Assembly (NCBI RefSeq): GCF_024171525.1
Contig: NZ_JALJZY010000026.1
Span: 1 to 21,915 of the forward strand
DNA length: 21,915 bases
Origin: Neisseriaceae bacterium HSC-16F19
GTDB taxonomy: Bacteria; Pseudomonadota; Gammaproteobacteria; Burkholderiales; Neisseriaceae
Direction of reading: 5' to 3'
Shown here piece by piece: positions 13,793-21,417 of the stretch (the first letter of the stretch is position 1; each line of letters opens with the position of its first letter). A program made the translations under genes and the position numbers. The notes below the pieces were generated by a model. It was not told the DNA's origin. It saw only the letters and a program-made list of their open reading frames with translations, and searched no databases.

Positions 13793-14548
13793 TTATTCCT
13801 GTTCTAATGGGATGGCCCGTTCCTCTTGGCGGATTTCCTGCAAGAGACTGGCTTCCTGTGGGGTTAATATGCGGTCGGCCAATAATTCGGGCCGCCGCGC
13901 CAAAGTGCGTTGCAGTGCCTGTTTCAGGCGCCACCGCGCAATCAAACCATGGTTGCCGCTGCGTAATACGGCGGGCACGGCCATGTTTTGAAATTCGACC
14001 GGCCGCGTGTAATGCGGACAATCGAGTAAACCGTGTGCAAACGAGTCTTCGGCTGCCGAACGTGCATCGCCCAAAACGCCGGGAAGCAGGCGCAAGACCG
14101 CGTCCATCAGCATCATGGCGGGCAACTCACCGCCGGAGACCACAAAATCGCCGACGGCGATTTCACGGATGGGATTGTGTTGCAATACGCGCTCGTCCAC
14201 GCCTTCATAACGACCGCACAGCAAAATCAGACCGCTTTCACCAGCCAACGCCTCCGCCAAACGGTGGGTGAGCGGCTCGCCCTGCGGGCTGAGGTAAATC
14301 ATCTGTGCCGCGGGGCATTGGCTGCGGGCCAGATCCAAGGCTGCCTGCAAGGGCGGGGCCATCATTATCATGCCGGGGCCGCCGCCGAAAGGGCGGTCGT
14401 CGATATAACCCAGGGGGTTGTCGGCGAATTGGCGCGGGTTGATGCTGTCGAAACGCCACACACCATCGCGCAAGGCGCGGCCGGTGACGCCGTGGCCGGT
14501 GACGGCATCAAACATCCCGCCAAACAGGGTAACGGCCTGAATGTGCAT
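13793..14548 (-). CDS. trmD: tRNA (guanine-N1)-methyltransferase TrmD
   Basis: TrmD methylates G37 next to the anticodon and prevents frameshifting. The 251-residue protein starts at the ATG at 14548, which overlaps the rimM stop codon (TGATG) and gives the expected MHIQAVTLFGGMF. A slightly longer reading from 14566 is rejected because it lies within rimM. The SPOUT trefoil-knot segments are present: YLSPQGEPLTH, LILLCGRYEGVDERV, and VGDFVVSGGELPAM. The substrate-binding stretch DDRPFGGGPGM is also intact. Confidence 0.97.
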   Translation of the reverse strand: MHIQAVTLFGGMFDAVTGHGVTGRALRDGVWRFDSINPRQFADNPLGYIDDRPFGGGPGMIMMAPPLQAALDLARSQCPAAQMIYLSPQGEPLTHRLAEALAGESGLILLCGRYEGVDERVLQHNPIREIAVGDFVVSGGELPAMMLMDAVLRLLPGVLGDARSAAEDSFAHGLLDCPHYTRPVEFQNMAVPAVLRSGNHGLIARWRLKQALQRTLARRPELLADRILTPQEASLLQEIRQEERAIPLEQE

Positions 14549-15057
14549 CAGTAGTCCGTGCCCCAATCGACAATAATGCCTTGGGCGGTATCGACGGCAT
14601 CGATGTAGTGGGCGACAAAGGGAATCAGCTTTTGGCCGTAGTCGCCGTCCACCACCAGCACATCGTGGGCGCCGGTTTCCATCAGTTTGCTCACCGCACC
14701 CAGCACCACGCCGTCGCGGTTGGTCACGGTAAGGCCGACGAGATCGGCCCAGTAATATTCATCGTCTTCGGTGTCGCCGAAGTCGGCGCGGTCGATTTCG
14801 ATGGTGTAGCCGCGCAGGGCAAAGGCTTGATCGCGGTCGTCTATGCCTTCCAGCTTGACGTGCAATTCGTCGCCGACCACTTTGCCGGTGGCAATTTCCA
14901 CATTCAAGATATCGTGCTCTTTGCGCAGCCGCCACACGGGATAGTCCAGGAGGCTGTCGGTGTACTCGGTGCTGACGGCGGCCTTAAGCCAGCCTTTCAC
15001 GCCGAATACGCCTTTGATGTAGCCCATGGCCACCCATTGCGGCTTGTTTTCGCTCAT
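14548..15057 (-). CDS. rimM: 16S rRNA maturation factor RimM
   Basis: RimM helps assemble the head of the 30S subunit and binds S19. The 169-residue protein has the N-terminal RimM barrel beginning MGYIKGVFGVKGWLKA, an acidic linker (FGDTEDDEYYW), and the C-terminal PRC-barrel with GLTVTNRDGVVLGAV and LIPFVAHYIDAVD. The gene starts five bases after the rpsP stop and overlaps trmD by one base. Confidence 0.97.
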   Translation of the reverse strand: MSENKPQWVAMGYIKGVFGVKGWLKAAVSTEYTDSLLDYPVWRLRKEHDILNVEIATGKVVGDELHVKLEGIDDRDQAFALRGYTIEIDRADFGDTEDDEYYWADLVGLTVTNRDGVVLGAVSKLMETGAHDVLVVDGDYGQKLIPFVAHYIDAVDTAQGIIVDWGTDY

Positions 15058-15062
15058 GGGAA

Positions 15063-15311
15063 TTAAGCGGCGGCTTTCTGTTCTTTAACCAGTTTGGCTA
15101 CGGCGTCGCTCAGTTGGGCGCCTTGGCTGACCCAGTGGTTGAGGCGGTCGGCGTTCAGGCGCACGCGCTCTTGTTTTTCATTGGCCACGGGGTTGTAAAA
15201 GCCCACGCGTTCGATAAAGCGGCCGTCGCGGCGGTTGCGGGAATCGGCCACCACGATGTTGTAGAAAGGACGGTGTTTGGAACCACCACGGGCCAAGCGG
15301 ATTACTACCAT
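15063..15311 (-). CDS. rpsP: 30S ribosomal protein S16
   Basis: The 82-residue protein begins MVVIRLARGGSKHRPFYNIV and contains NRRDGRFIERVGFYNP, both diagnostic of S16. I chose the ATG at 15311 because AAGGAA precedes it at normal spacing. An upstream in-frame start at 15365 adds unrelated residues from the leader. It is the first gene of the operon with rimM, trmD and rplS. Confidence 0.98.
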   Translation of the reverse strand: MVVIRLARGGSKHRPFYNIVVADSRNRRDGRFIERVGFYNPVANEKQERVRLNADRLNHWVSQGAQLSDAVAKLVKEQKAAA

Positions 15312-15347
15312 TGTTGATATTCCTTTTAATTTAAGCCGGTATCGGCC

Positions 15348-15364
15348 TGCGCCCGACGGGCGCA
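15348..15364 (-). promoter_or_regulatory. Hairpin in the rpsP leader
   Basis: TGCGCCCG and CGGGCGCA (around one central base) form an 8-bp GC-rich stem in the leader about 37 bases before the rpsP ATG. It is not followed by a T run on the minus strand, so it is not an obvious terminator. It may stabilise or regulate the leader. Confidence 0.4.
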
Positions 15365-15388
15365 ATACGGTCTGTAAGAAAACCGCGC

Positions 15389-15418
15389 ATTGTAGGCGAT
15401 AAGGTGCGGGTTAGGCAA
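15389..15418 (-). promoter_or_regulatory. Promoter of the rpsP-rimM-trmD-rplS operon
   Basis: On the minus strand TTGCCT (15413-15418) and TACAAT (15389-15394) are separated by 18 bases, followed by the GC-rich GCGCGG. The initiation point near 15382 would give a leader of about 70 bases. The -35 box lies only 17 bases past the patZ stop, and no hairpin terminator is seen between them, so transcripts from patZ may also enter this operon. Confidence 0.65.
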
Positions 15419-15434
15419 GTTTTTGCAGCGCTTT

Positions 15435-18137
15435 TTATGCCCCGTCCGCTTCGATAAGTGGTTTTTCTACCAAGCAGATGCTGTTGTCGTCCGGGTCTTT
15501 GCGGATGGAAAAGCCCAGCTTGCGGGTGAGCTTCTGCATGCCGGTGTTGGCGGTGAGGATTTCGCCGCGCATGGTTTTCAGACCCTGCTGGCGGGCAACG
15601 TCGAAAAGGGCATTCATCATGATGTAGCCGATGCCGCGCCCCTGCCAGTCGTCGGAAATGGAAATGGCAAATTCGCACACTTCGTTGTCCGGGTCGGTGG
15701 TGTAGCGGGAAATGCCCAGCATTTCGTCTGCGCCGCCGGGGTGCTCTTTAATCATCACCAAGGCCATTTCGCGGTCGTAGTCGAGCTGGGTGAAACGCAC
15801 CAGCACCGATTGCGACAGCTGCTTGATGCTGGACATAAAGCGGTTGTAGCGGCTCTCGTCGGAGAGGTTGCGCACAAAAGCCTGCACCATGTCCGCGTCT
15901 TCCGGGCGCAGCGGGCGGATATAAACCTCGGTGCCGTCTTTGAGGGTCATTTCTTTTTCGAGGAAATGCGGGTAGGGCATGATGGCCATATGGCCGTAAC
16001 GGCCGGGCAGGGGCTCGTCGCCCTGTTGCAGCACCATGCGCGCATCCAGTGCCATCACGCCTTCGGGGGTGGCGAGGAAGGGGTCGATTTCCAATTCGGC
16101 AATTTCAGGCAGCTCGCACACCATTTCGGAAATGCGCAGCAGGGCGTGGCGCAGGGCGATGTGGTCTACCGGCGGCATGTTTTTGAACTGCCCCAGGGTG
16201 TGGCCGATGGCGGTGTGCGCCAGCATGTCGTCCACCAGCATTTCGTTGAGCGGCGGCAGGGCAATGGCGCGGCGCTGGTGCAGATTACCCGCCCAACCGC
16301 CGGCGCCCAGGGTAATCACCGGGCCGAACACCGGGTCGCGGGTCACGCTCACCGACAATTCGCGCGCGTGTTTGGGCTGGTACATGGGCTGCACGGTGAT
16401 GCCGTTGATGTGGATTTTCGGCTTCACTTTTTGTGCGGTTTCGATGATTTGGCGGTAGGTGGCGCGCACTTCTTCTTCGTTGTTGATGTTCAGGCGCACG
16501 CCGTCGATGTCGGATTTGTAAAACAAATCCGGCGAGTCGATTTTCAGCACCACCGGATAGCCGATGCTGTTGGCCATTTCGCAGGCAGCCTCTTCGCTGT
16601 AGGCGAGCATGGTGCGGTTGGTGTGGATGCCGAACAGGCCCAGAAGCTGTTTGGAAACGTTTTCCGGCACGATGCGGGTTTGGCTTTCGCGCAACAGCGC
16701 CAAGAGTTTGTGGGCATTGTCGTAATCCGGTTCCAGCTGGGTGTCGGTGAGCGGCGCCGGGGTTTGCAGCAGCAGCTGCTGGTTGCGGTGGTAGCGGCCC
16801 AGGCGCTGGAATACTTCGATGGCCTGGTCGGGCGAATTGAAATGCACGCGGCGCGAGCGCGCAAACAGGGCACGGCTCTCCTGCACCTTGGTGTCGCCCA
16901 TCCACGAGAGCAGCAGCGGTTTTTGCGTTTCGCTTTGCAGCTGCACCATCATTTGCGCGGTAGCGAGGTGGTCGGTGCCGTTTTGCGGCGAAAACAGCAC
17001 CAGCACGCCGTCGACATTGGGGTCGTCCAAACACAGTTTGACCGCGGTGCGGAAACGCAGCGGACTGGCGTCGCCGATGATGTCCACCGGATTGCCGTGC
17101 GACCAGTTTTCAGGCAGCGCGTCGTTGAGTGCGGCTACGGTTTCCGGCGTCAGTTGCGCCAGCGGCACATGCATGTCATAGGCGGTATCCGCTGCCAAAA
17201 TGCCCAAGCCCAAACCGTTGCAGACAATGGCCAGGCGCTCGCCTTCGGCGCGGTAATTGGCGGCCAGAATCTTCACCGCCACAAACATTTGCGAAATGCT
17301 GCGCACTTCCAGCACACCGGCGCGCGCCAGCACGCTGGAGAACACTTCGCTGTTATTCAGTGCACGGCTGGCCTGGGTGTAGCCGATGACCTCGTCTTCG
17401 GCGTGGCCGGATTTGATGACCAGCACCGGCTTGGCGCGTGCCGCCGCACGCAGCGCACTCATAAAGCGGCGGCCGTGGGTGACCTGGTTGATGTGCAGCA
17501 AAATCGCCTGGGTGGCGCGGTCGTTGACCAAGAAGTCCAGAATCTCGCCAAAATCGATGTCCCAAGTGTGTTCGCCCAAAGACAATACGGTGGAGAAACC
17601 GATATCGCGGCTGCTGGCCCAATCAAGCATGGCGGTACACAGCGCGCTCGACTGGCTCACCACCGCCAGATTGCCCGCGTGCATCTGGCCGTTGTAAATA
17701 CTGGCATTGAGGCCGACATTGGAGCGGATCAGCCCCAAGAGGCTGGGACCCAGCACGCGTATGCCCAGCTGCTTGGCTTTGTCCACGGCACGTTTGAGCG
17801 TGGCGCGGTCGCGCGCCTGCACGTCTTCCAGGGTTTTCACCAGCATTACAAAGCGGATGCCGCTTTTGGCGCATTGTTTGAAGATGGTGTTCAAGGTGCT
17901 GATGCGCGTGAGCACAATGGCCACGTCCACCGGTTCGGGAATTTTGGTGACATCGGCATAGGCGGTGAGTCCGCCGACCACTTTGTGGCGGTTGTTGACC
18001 GGGGTGATTTTGCCGTTGAAGGAGCCGGCCAGAAGATTGGTGAGCAGGCGCTGTCCGGCGCTGTCGGAGCGGTCGCTGGCGCCGATGACGGCGATGTGTT
18101 TGGGGGAGAACAGACTGTGCAGGGGATGCGGTTTCAT
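15435..18137 (-). CDS. patZ: Protein lysine acetyltransferase, PatZ/Pka type (acyl-CoA synthetase-like domain plus GNAT)
   Basis: PatZ/Pat acetylates lysines of metabolic enzymes, classically acetyl-CoA synthetase, using acetyl-CoA. The 900-residue protein has a CoA-binding Rossmann domain at the N-terminus (KHIAVIGASDR near residue 14), succinyl-CoA-synthetase-like domains, an ATP-grasp domain from about 480 to 700 (GYPVVLKIDSPDLFYKSDI), and a C-terminal GNAT domain from about 737. In GNAT the acetyl-CoA loop is Q832-GRGIG, and E822 in CEFAI is the likely catalytic glutamate. The S-H-T-G motif that carries the phosphorylated histidine of true ADP-forming synthetases is not found at the expected place (after KPVLVIKSGHAEDE). 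This agrees with Pat proteins, whose synthetase part is regulatory. It is monocistronic, lying between pgk and the rpsP operon. Confidence 0.93.
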   Translation of the reverse strand: MKPHPLHSLFSPKHIAVIGASDRSDSAGQRLLTNLLAGSFNGKITPVNNRHKVVGGLTAYADVTKIPEPVDVAIVLTRISTLNTIFKQCAKSGIRFVMLVKTLEDVQARDRATLKRAVDKAKQLGIRVLGPSLLGLIRSNVGLNASIYNGQMHAGNLAVVSQSSALCTAMLDWASSRDIGFSTVLSLGEHTWDIDFGEILDFLVNDRATQAILLHINQVTHGRRFMSALRAAARAKPVLVIKSGHAEDEVIGYTQASRALNNSEVFSSVLARAGVLEVRSISQMFVAVKILAANYRAEGERLAIVCNGLGLGILAADTAYDMHVPLAQLTPETVAALNDALPENWSHGNPVDIIGDASPLRFRTAVKLCLDDPNVDGVLVLFSPQNGTDHLATAQMMVQLQSETQKPLLLSWMGDTKVQESRALFARSRRVHFNSPDQAIEVFQRLGRYHRNQQLLLQTPAPLTDTQLEPDYDNAHKLLALLRESQTRIVPENVSKQLLGLFGIHTNRTMLAYSEEAACEMANSIGYPVVLKIDSPDLFYKSDIDGVRLNINNEEEVRATYRQIIETAQKVKPKIHINGITVQPMYQPKHARELSVSVTRDPVFGPVITLGAGGWAGNLHQRRAIALPPLNEMLVDDMLAHTAIGHTLGQFKNMPPVDHIALRHALLRISEMVCELPEIAELEIDPFLATPEGVMALDARMVLQQGDEPLPGRYGHMAIMPYPHFLEKEMTLKDGTEVYIRPLRPEDADMVQAFVRNLSDESRYNRFMSSIKQLSQSVLVRFTQLDYDREMALVMIKEHPGGADEMLGISRYTTDPDNEVCEFAISISDDWQGRGIGYIMMNALFDVARQQGLKTMRGEILTANTGMQKLTRKLGFSIRKDPDDNSICLVEKPLIEADGA

Positions 18138-18226
18138 CAGGCGGCTCCATAGAGTGTGAATATATTGATTTTACCCGAAATCGGCCGCTTACGGGAGACA
18201 GTGGTTTGAGTGAAAAGGAGAAAATA

Positions 18227-18255
18227 CAGGCTGCCTGAAAGTTTCAGGCAGCCTG
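18227..18255 (-). terminator. pgk terminator formed by two inverted uptake sequences
   Basis: CAGGCTGCCTGAAA (18227-18240) and TTTCAGGCAGCCTG (18242-18255) pair perfectly. On the minus strand the hairpin is followed by a T-rich stretch (TATTTTCTCCTTTTC). Exact uptake sequences lie on the plus strand at 18228-18239 and on the minus strand at 18243-18254, so this is a classical inverted DUS pair used as a terminator. Confidence 0.85.
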
Positions 18256-18289
18256 CATATCAAACAATAATGCGTTAACGATGTGTTGT

Positions 18290-19459
18290 TCAGCGGCCCA
18301 GTGCCGCCACCGCGGGCAGGGTTTTGCCTTCCAGAAACTCCAGGAAAGCGCCGCCGCCGGTGCTGATGTAGCCGATGCGTTCGGTGATGCCGAATTGGGC
18401 AATGGCCGCCAAAGTGTCGCCGCCACCGGCAATGGAGAAGCCTTGGCTCTCGGCAATGGCGTGGGCAACCACGCGGGTGCCTTCGGCAAAGGCGGGAAAC
18501 TCAAACACACCCACCGGGCCGTTCCAGACAATGGTACCGGCGTTTTTCAGCAATTCGGCCAAGGCGGCGGCCGATTGCGGGCCGATGTCCAAAATCAGGT
18601 CGTCTTCAGCCACATCGGCCAGCGCTTTCACCGTGGCCGGGGCATCGGCGGCAAAGGATTTGGCGGTCACCACATCGGTGGGCAGGGGCACGCTGCCGCC
18701 TTGGGCGGCGATTTTGGCGATGATTTTTTTCGATTCCTCCACCAAATCGGCCTCGGCCAGCGACTGACCGACGGCATGGCCTTGTGCCAGCAAAAAGGTG
18801 TTGGCAATGCCGCCGCCGACAATCAGCTGGTCCACCTTGTCGGCCAGGCTTTCCAGAATGGTGAGCTTGGTGGAGACCTTGCTGCCGGCCACAATCGCCA
18901 CCAGCGGGCGTTTGGGATTGCTCAGCGCCTGGCCCAGCGCGTCCAGTTCGGCGGCCATGAGCATACCGGCACAAGCCTGCGGCGCGGCCTTGGCCACGGC
19001 TTCGGTGGAGGCTTCGGCGCGGTGGGCGGTGCCGAAGGCATCGTTGACATAGACATCGCACAGTGCCGCATAGGCCGCGCCCAGTTCGGCATGGTTTTTC
19101 TTTTCACCCACATTCAGGCGCACATTGGGCAGCATGGCCACTTCGCCCGGCGCCAGCTGCGGCTTGCCCGCGCGCCAGTTGTCCAGCACCGCCACCGGCT
19201 GCTGCAATAAAGCGCCCAAACGTTGGGCAATGGGGGCGATGTCGTCTTCGGGTTTGGGTTCGCCTTCGGTGGGACGGCCCAGATGGGTCATCACAATCAC
19301 GGCGGCGCCGTGTTCCACGGCGTGGCGGATGGAGGGCAGGGAGGCGCGGATGCGGGTGTCGTCGCCGATGACCCCGTTTTTAATCGGCACGTTCAAATCG
19401 GCGCGGATAAGCACGGTTTTGCCTTTTAAATCGAGGTCGGTGAGTTTGGTAAAGGACAT
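18290..19459 (-). CDS. pgk: Phosphoglycerate kinase
   Basis: This glycolytic enzyme transfers phosphate from 1,3-bisphosphoglycerate to ADP. The 389-residue protein has the typical bacterial length. The substrate site motifs RADLNVP (residues 19-25) and MTHLGRP (about 57-63) are present, as are NVRLNVGEKKN, the hinge region, VWNGPVGVFE, and the nucleotide-binding GGGDTLAA near 345. The ATG at 19459 is the natural start. It stands alone, with the prophage arm upstream and a DUS terminator downstream. Confidence 0.97.
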   Translation of the reverse strand: MSFTKLTDLDLKGKTVLIRADLNVPIKNGVIGDDTRIRASLPSIRHAVEHGAAVIVMTHLGRPTEGEPKPEDDIAPIAQRLGALLQQPVAVLDNWRAGKPQLAPGEVAMLPNVRLNVGEKKNHAELGAAYAALCDVYVNDAFGTAHRAEASTEAVAKAAPQACAGMLMAAELDALGQALSNPKRPLVAIVAGSKVSTKLTILESLADKVDQLIVGGGIANTFLLAQGHAVGQSLAEADLVEESKKIIAKIAAQGGSVPLPTDVVTAKSFAADAPATVKALADVAEDDLILDIGPQSAAALAELLKNAGTIVWNGPVGVFEFPAFAEGTRVVAHAIAESQGFSIAGGGDTLAAIAQFGITERIGYISTGGGAFLEFLEGKTLPAVAALGR

Positions 19460-19501
19460 GGCTGGATTCCTGCGGGTATTGTTGTTCTGAAAAGCGCGCG
19501 C

Positions 19502-19531
19502 ATTATCCTATAAAGCGCAATAAAATGCTAA
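19502..19531 (-). promoter_or_regulatory. Possible pgk promoter
   Basis: On the minus strand TTAGCA (19526-19531) and GATAAT (19502-19507) are 18 bases apart, about 43 bases upstream of the pgk ATG. This is a moderate match only. Confidence 0.4.
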
Positions 19532-19565
19532 CCTTTTGTTTTGTTGGATTCTATTGCTGTATTTT

Positions 19566-19593
19566 TTCCGCAAAATCAAAAAGCGTTCCGCAA
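19566..19593. repeat. Pair of direct repeats TTCCGCAA next to the integrase gene
   Basis: TTCCGCAA occurs at 19566-19573 and 19586-19593, exactly 20 bases apart, just past the integrase stop. Such spaced repeats can be arm-type integrase binding sites, and the attachment site is expected in this 134-base gap. Two 8-mers are weak evidence, and the att core cannot be fixed without the other end of the element. Confidence 0.3.
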
Positions 19594-20634
19594 TCACTTC
19601 AGCGGCTTCAATGTTTTGTCTTTGCGCAGATACGCCTTGGTCATGTCGGGGGAAGCGTGGCCAAGCTGTCTTTGGGCGGCTTCCACGCTGCCGGAATTGA
19701 GGTAGGCGTCTGTTCCCGATTTGGCGCGCAGGTCGCGGAATTGGAATTGCTTTAGGTCTTCGGCCATCTCCGGATGTTTGGCGGCGAGGGTATCTCTTAG
19801 TTCGGCAAAGCGTTGCGCCAATCTGTCACGGGTCATTTTGCCGCCGTTGGTGTTGCGAAACAGATAGCCGCCACCGGCAGGGGTGTTGCGCTCTATGATT
19901 TCGGCCAAGAGTCCGATGATTTCAAAGCGCAGCTTGGCTTTGGTCTTTTGCTGGGTGATGTGCAACACGCCGTCCAGTATGTGGTTGCTGTGGATTTTGA
20001 CTACATCGGACGGGCGCTGGCCGGTGATGTAGGCCAAGTCCATCATGTCGCGCATTTGGGTATCGGCTGCCTGATACACGAGGCGGTAAACGTGGTCTTC
20101 TATGTAGACGCTGCGGCGGGCGGTGGGGAATTTCTTCACGCCTTGGCAGGGGTTGGGCTTGTCGGTGTAGCCCCACTCGCGCGCTTTGTTCCACATGGCC
20201 GACAACAGGGCTATCTCGTTGTTGGCCGCGCCGGGGTGGGCGCTGCGCCAGTCGAGGTATTGGCGGATGTGCTGCGGGGTGATTTCGTCCAGCGGAGCAT
20301 CCGGGTTGCCGAAAAATTTATCCAGACTGCGCGCAAAAACGCGGTGGTTTCTTTGCGTGCCTGCGGATTTGCCGGGGCTGATTTCGGCCAGATAGCGGCT
20401 GACCATGGCGCTGTAGGTGGCGCGCTGGCCTTTGGGTGCAGCGGCGGCTTCGTGCTTGGCCCATTGCTGTACGGCGCTGATGTAGTCTTTGCCCAAGGGG
20501 ATTTCTGTGCGCTTGCCGTTGACGTAGCCTGCGTCATAGTAATAGTAAGTGACGGGCTGGCCGCGCTTGCGTTGGCGGGTACGGGCGCGCATGCCTTTGG
20601 GCAGGTTGAGGTTGGTGCTTGGTTTTCTGCCCAT
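19594..20634 (-). CDS. Phage-type tyrosine recombinase (integrase)
   Basis: This enzyme integrates and excises a prophage or related element. The 346-residue protein begins MGRKPSTNLNLPKGMRAR, a lambda-Int-like arm-binding N-terminal domain, followed by a SAM-like core-binding domain (about 70-165) and the catalytic domain. The catalytic residues are R207 (ITGQRPSD), K230 (QQKTKAKL), R303 (in RDLRAKS), H326 (LGHAS) and Y335 (TKAYLR). The usual histidine of the HxLR box is R300 here, a change I believe is common among phage integrases. An AAGGAG ribosome binding site lies six bases before the ATG. The gene is the last of a minus-strand phage operon and points towards pgk, which marks the boundary with the chromosome. 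Confidence 0.95.
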   Translation of the reverse strand: MGRKPSTNLNLPKGMRARTRQRKRGQPVTYYYYDAGYVNGKRTEIPLGKDYISAVQQWAKHEAAAAPKGQRATYSAMVSRYLAEISPGKSAGTQRNHRVFARSLDKFFGNPDAPLDEITPQHIRQYLDWRSAHPGAANNEIALLSAMWNKAREWGYTDKPNPCQGVKKFPTARRSVYIEDHVYRLVYQAADTQMRDMMDLAYITGQRPSDVVKIHSNHILDGVLHITQQKTKAKLRFEIIGLLAEIIERNTPAGGGYLFRNTNGGKMTRDRLAQRFAELRDTLAAKHPEMAEDLKQFQFRDLRAKSGTDAYLNSGSVEAAQRQLGHASPDMTKAYLRKDKTLKPLK

Positions 20635-20649
20635 GTCGATCTCCTTCCG

Positions 20650-21054
20650 TTACTGTGATTTCTCTACGGCATGAACCAGCTCCCGCAAATCGTTTATGTG
20701 AAGCGTCAGGGTGCGGCTGCTGGCACGGCGTTCCAGAAAAATTTTCACTTTGCCGGAACATACTTGATAGCCTAATGTGCCGTTCGGGGTGAACGGTTTA
20801 TTGCGGGGTTTGTGGCTTTTCCCCGGAATTTCGGCTTGGCTTTGCGGTAATGTCAGGCCTTTGCCGCGGTATTCCTCCCTGCCGTTTGTCCGAACCGCTT
20901 CAACCAGGCCTTGGCGTTTCAGTTCGTCGATTGCGGCAATCACGGCCTTGCCGTCAATGGCGATGCCTTCCGCAATGTCACGGATTCCCAAGGTGGTTGT
21001 TTTTGGGAATCCATCCAAGTAGTCCAAAATTTGTTTCTTCACTTTTTTCTCCAT
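20650..21054 (-). CDS. Winged-helix prophage protein of unknown function
   Basis: The 134-residue protein begins MEKKVKKQILDYLDGFPKTT. Its first ~65 residues look like a winged helix: two helices, a turn, a recognition helix in DGKAVIAAIDELKRQGLV, and a wing with REEYRGKGLTL. The rest is basic and unrecognised. It starts seven bases after the DUF4224 stop and ends 15 bases before the integrase, so it belongs to the same operon. There is no strong ribosome binding site before the ATG. GGAG inside the first codons precedes an in-frame GTG at 21042, which may be the true start. A role as regulator or accessory to recombination is inference from position. Confidence 0.7.
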   Translation of the reverse strand: MEKKVKKQILDYLDGFPKTTTLGIRDIAEGIAIDGKAVIAAIDELKRQGLVEAVRTNGREEYRGKGLTLPQSQAEIPGKSHKPRNKPFTPNGTLGYQVCSGKVKIFLERRASSRTLTLHINDLRELVHAVEKSQ

Positions 21055-21061
21055 TCAGGTG

Positions 21062-21271
21062 TCAATGTTTCAGCACGGCGGGTTGCCATGCGGGTTTGTC
21101 GGGTTTGGCTTTGGCGCTACCGCCGTTGATAATATCGCGGCTGACGACGGGTTTGCCTCTGGCGTTGGGGAAAAACGGGATGCCGACTTTGCGGCAGTGC
21201 TCGGCCTGTTTCTTGGGCTGCCTGTACCCGGTGAGCTGGTACAGCTCTTCATCTGTCAGGAACTGTTCCAT
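21062..21271 (-). CDS. DUF4224-family small phage protein
   Basis: The 69-residue protein begins MEQFLTDEELYQLTGYRQPK and contains GIPFFPNARGKPVVSRD, the two conserved parts of DUF4224. These small proteins are common beside integrases of prophages. The MerR/Xis-like size and position suggest an excisionase or DNA-binding role, but this is not established. Two ATGs are adjacent. I prefer the second (21271) because GGAG is then seven bases away instead of four. A hairpin terminator lies immediately upstream of this ribosome binding site. Confidence 0.8.
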   Translation of the reverse strand: MEQFLTDEELYQLTGYRQPKKQAEHCRKVGIPFFPNARGKPVVSRDIINGGSAKAKPDKPAWQPAVLKH

Positions 21272-21290
21272 CATTATTCTCCAAATAAAA

Positions 21291-21314
21291 AACCGTGACG
21301 CGGATCACGGTTTG
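21291..21314 (-). terminator. Hairpin between the DUF551 and DUF4224 genes
   Basis: On the minus strand AAACCGTGA-TCCGCG-TCACGGTTT followed by Ts and TTATTT is a rho-independent terminator. It ends only about eight bases before the GGAG of the DUF4224 gene, so it may also act as an attenuator of that gene. Confidence 0.75.
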
Positions 21315-21331
21315 GGGTGTTTGTGTTCCAT

Positions 21332-21356
21332 TTGGGTTTTTGCAGAACCCAAATAG
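21332..21356. repeat. Inverted repeat in the operator-like region
   Basis: TTTGGGTT (21332-21339) and AACCCAAA (21347-21354) flank a seven-base loop (within TTTTGCAG). With no good T run on either strand, it is more likely a protein-binding or RNA structure than a terminator. Confidence 0.45.
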
Positions 21357-21399
21357 GTTTGTGTCCGATATTGGATTTGCTCAAACCAATATTGGTTTG
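21347..21399. promoter_or_regulatory. Cluster of palindromic operator-like sites
   Basis: CAAACCAATATTGGTTTG (21382-21399) is a perfect 18-bp palindrome. A related site CCGATATTGG (21365-21374) has its centre exactly 21 bp away, two helical turns. AACC-CAAATA-GGTT (21347-21360) shares the AACC-N6-GGTT plan. The cluster lies in the only non-coding gap of the phage operon, upstream of DUF4224, the winged-helix gene and int. Binding of a phage regulator is inferred. Confidence 0.55.
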
Positions 21400-21417
21400 T
21401 GGTTCGGTTTTGGCGTT

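Noticed and set aside
15423..18152. A 909-codon open frame on the plus strand, exactly opposite patZ
   Set aside because: Its protein is alanine-, histidine- and valine-rich with no domain pattern, and the minus strand encodes a full, recognisable acetyltransferase. It is a mirror effect of codon use in GC-rich sequence.
18290..19210. Long open frame on the plus strand opposite pgk (18281-19210)
   Set aside because: Shadow of phosphoglycerate kinase, with no domain of its own.
21315..21417. A sigma-70 promoter for the integrase operon in the operator-like region
   Set aside because: Several TTG and TAT-like hexamers are present on the minus strand, but none has acceptable spacing, so I do not claim one.
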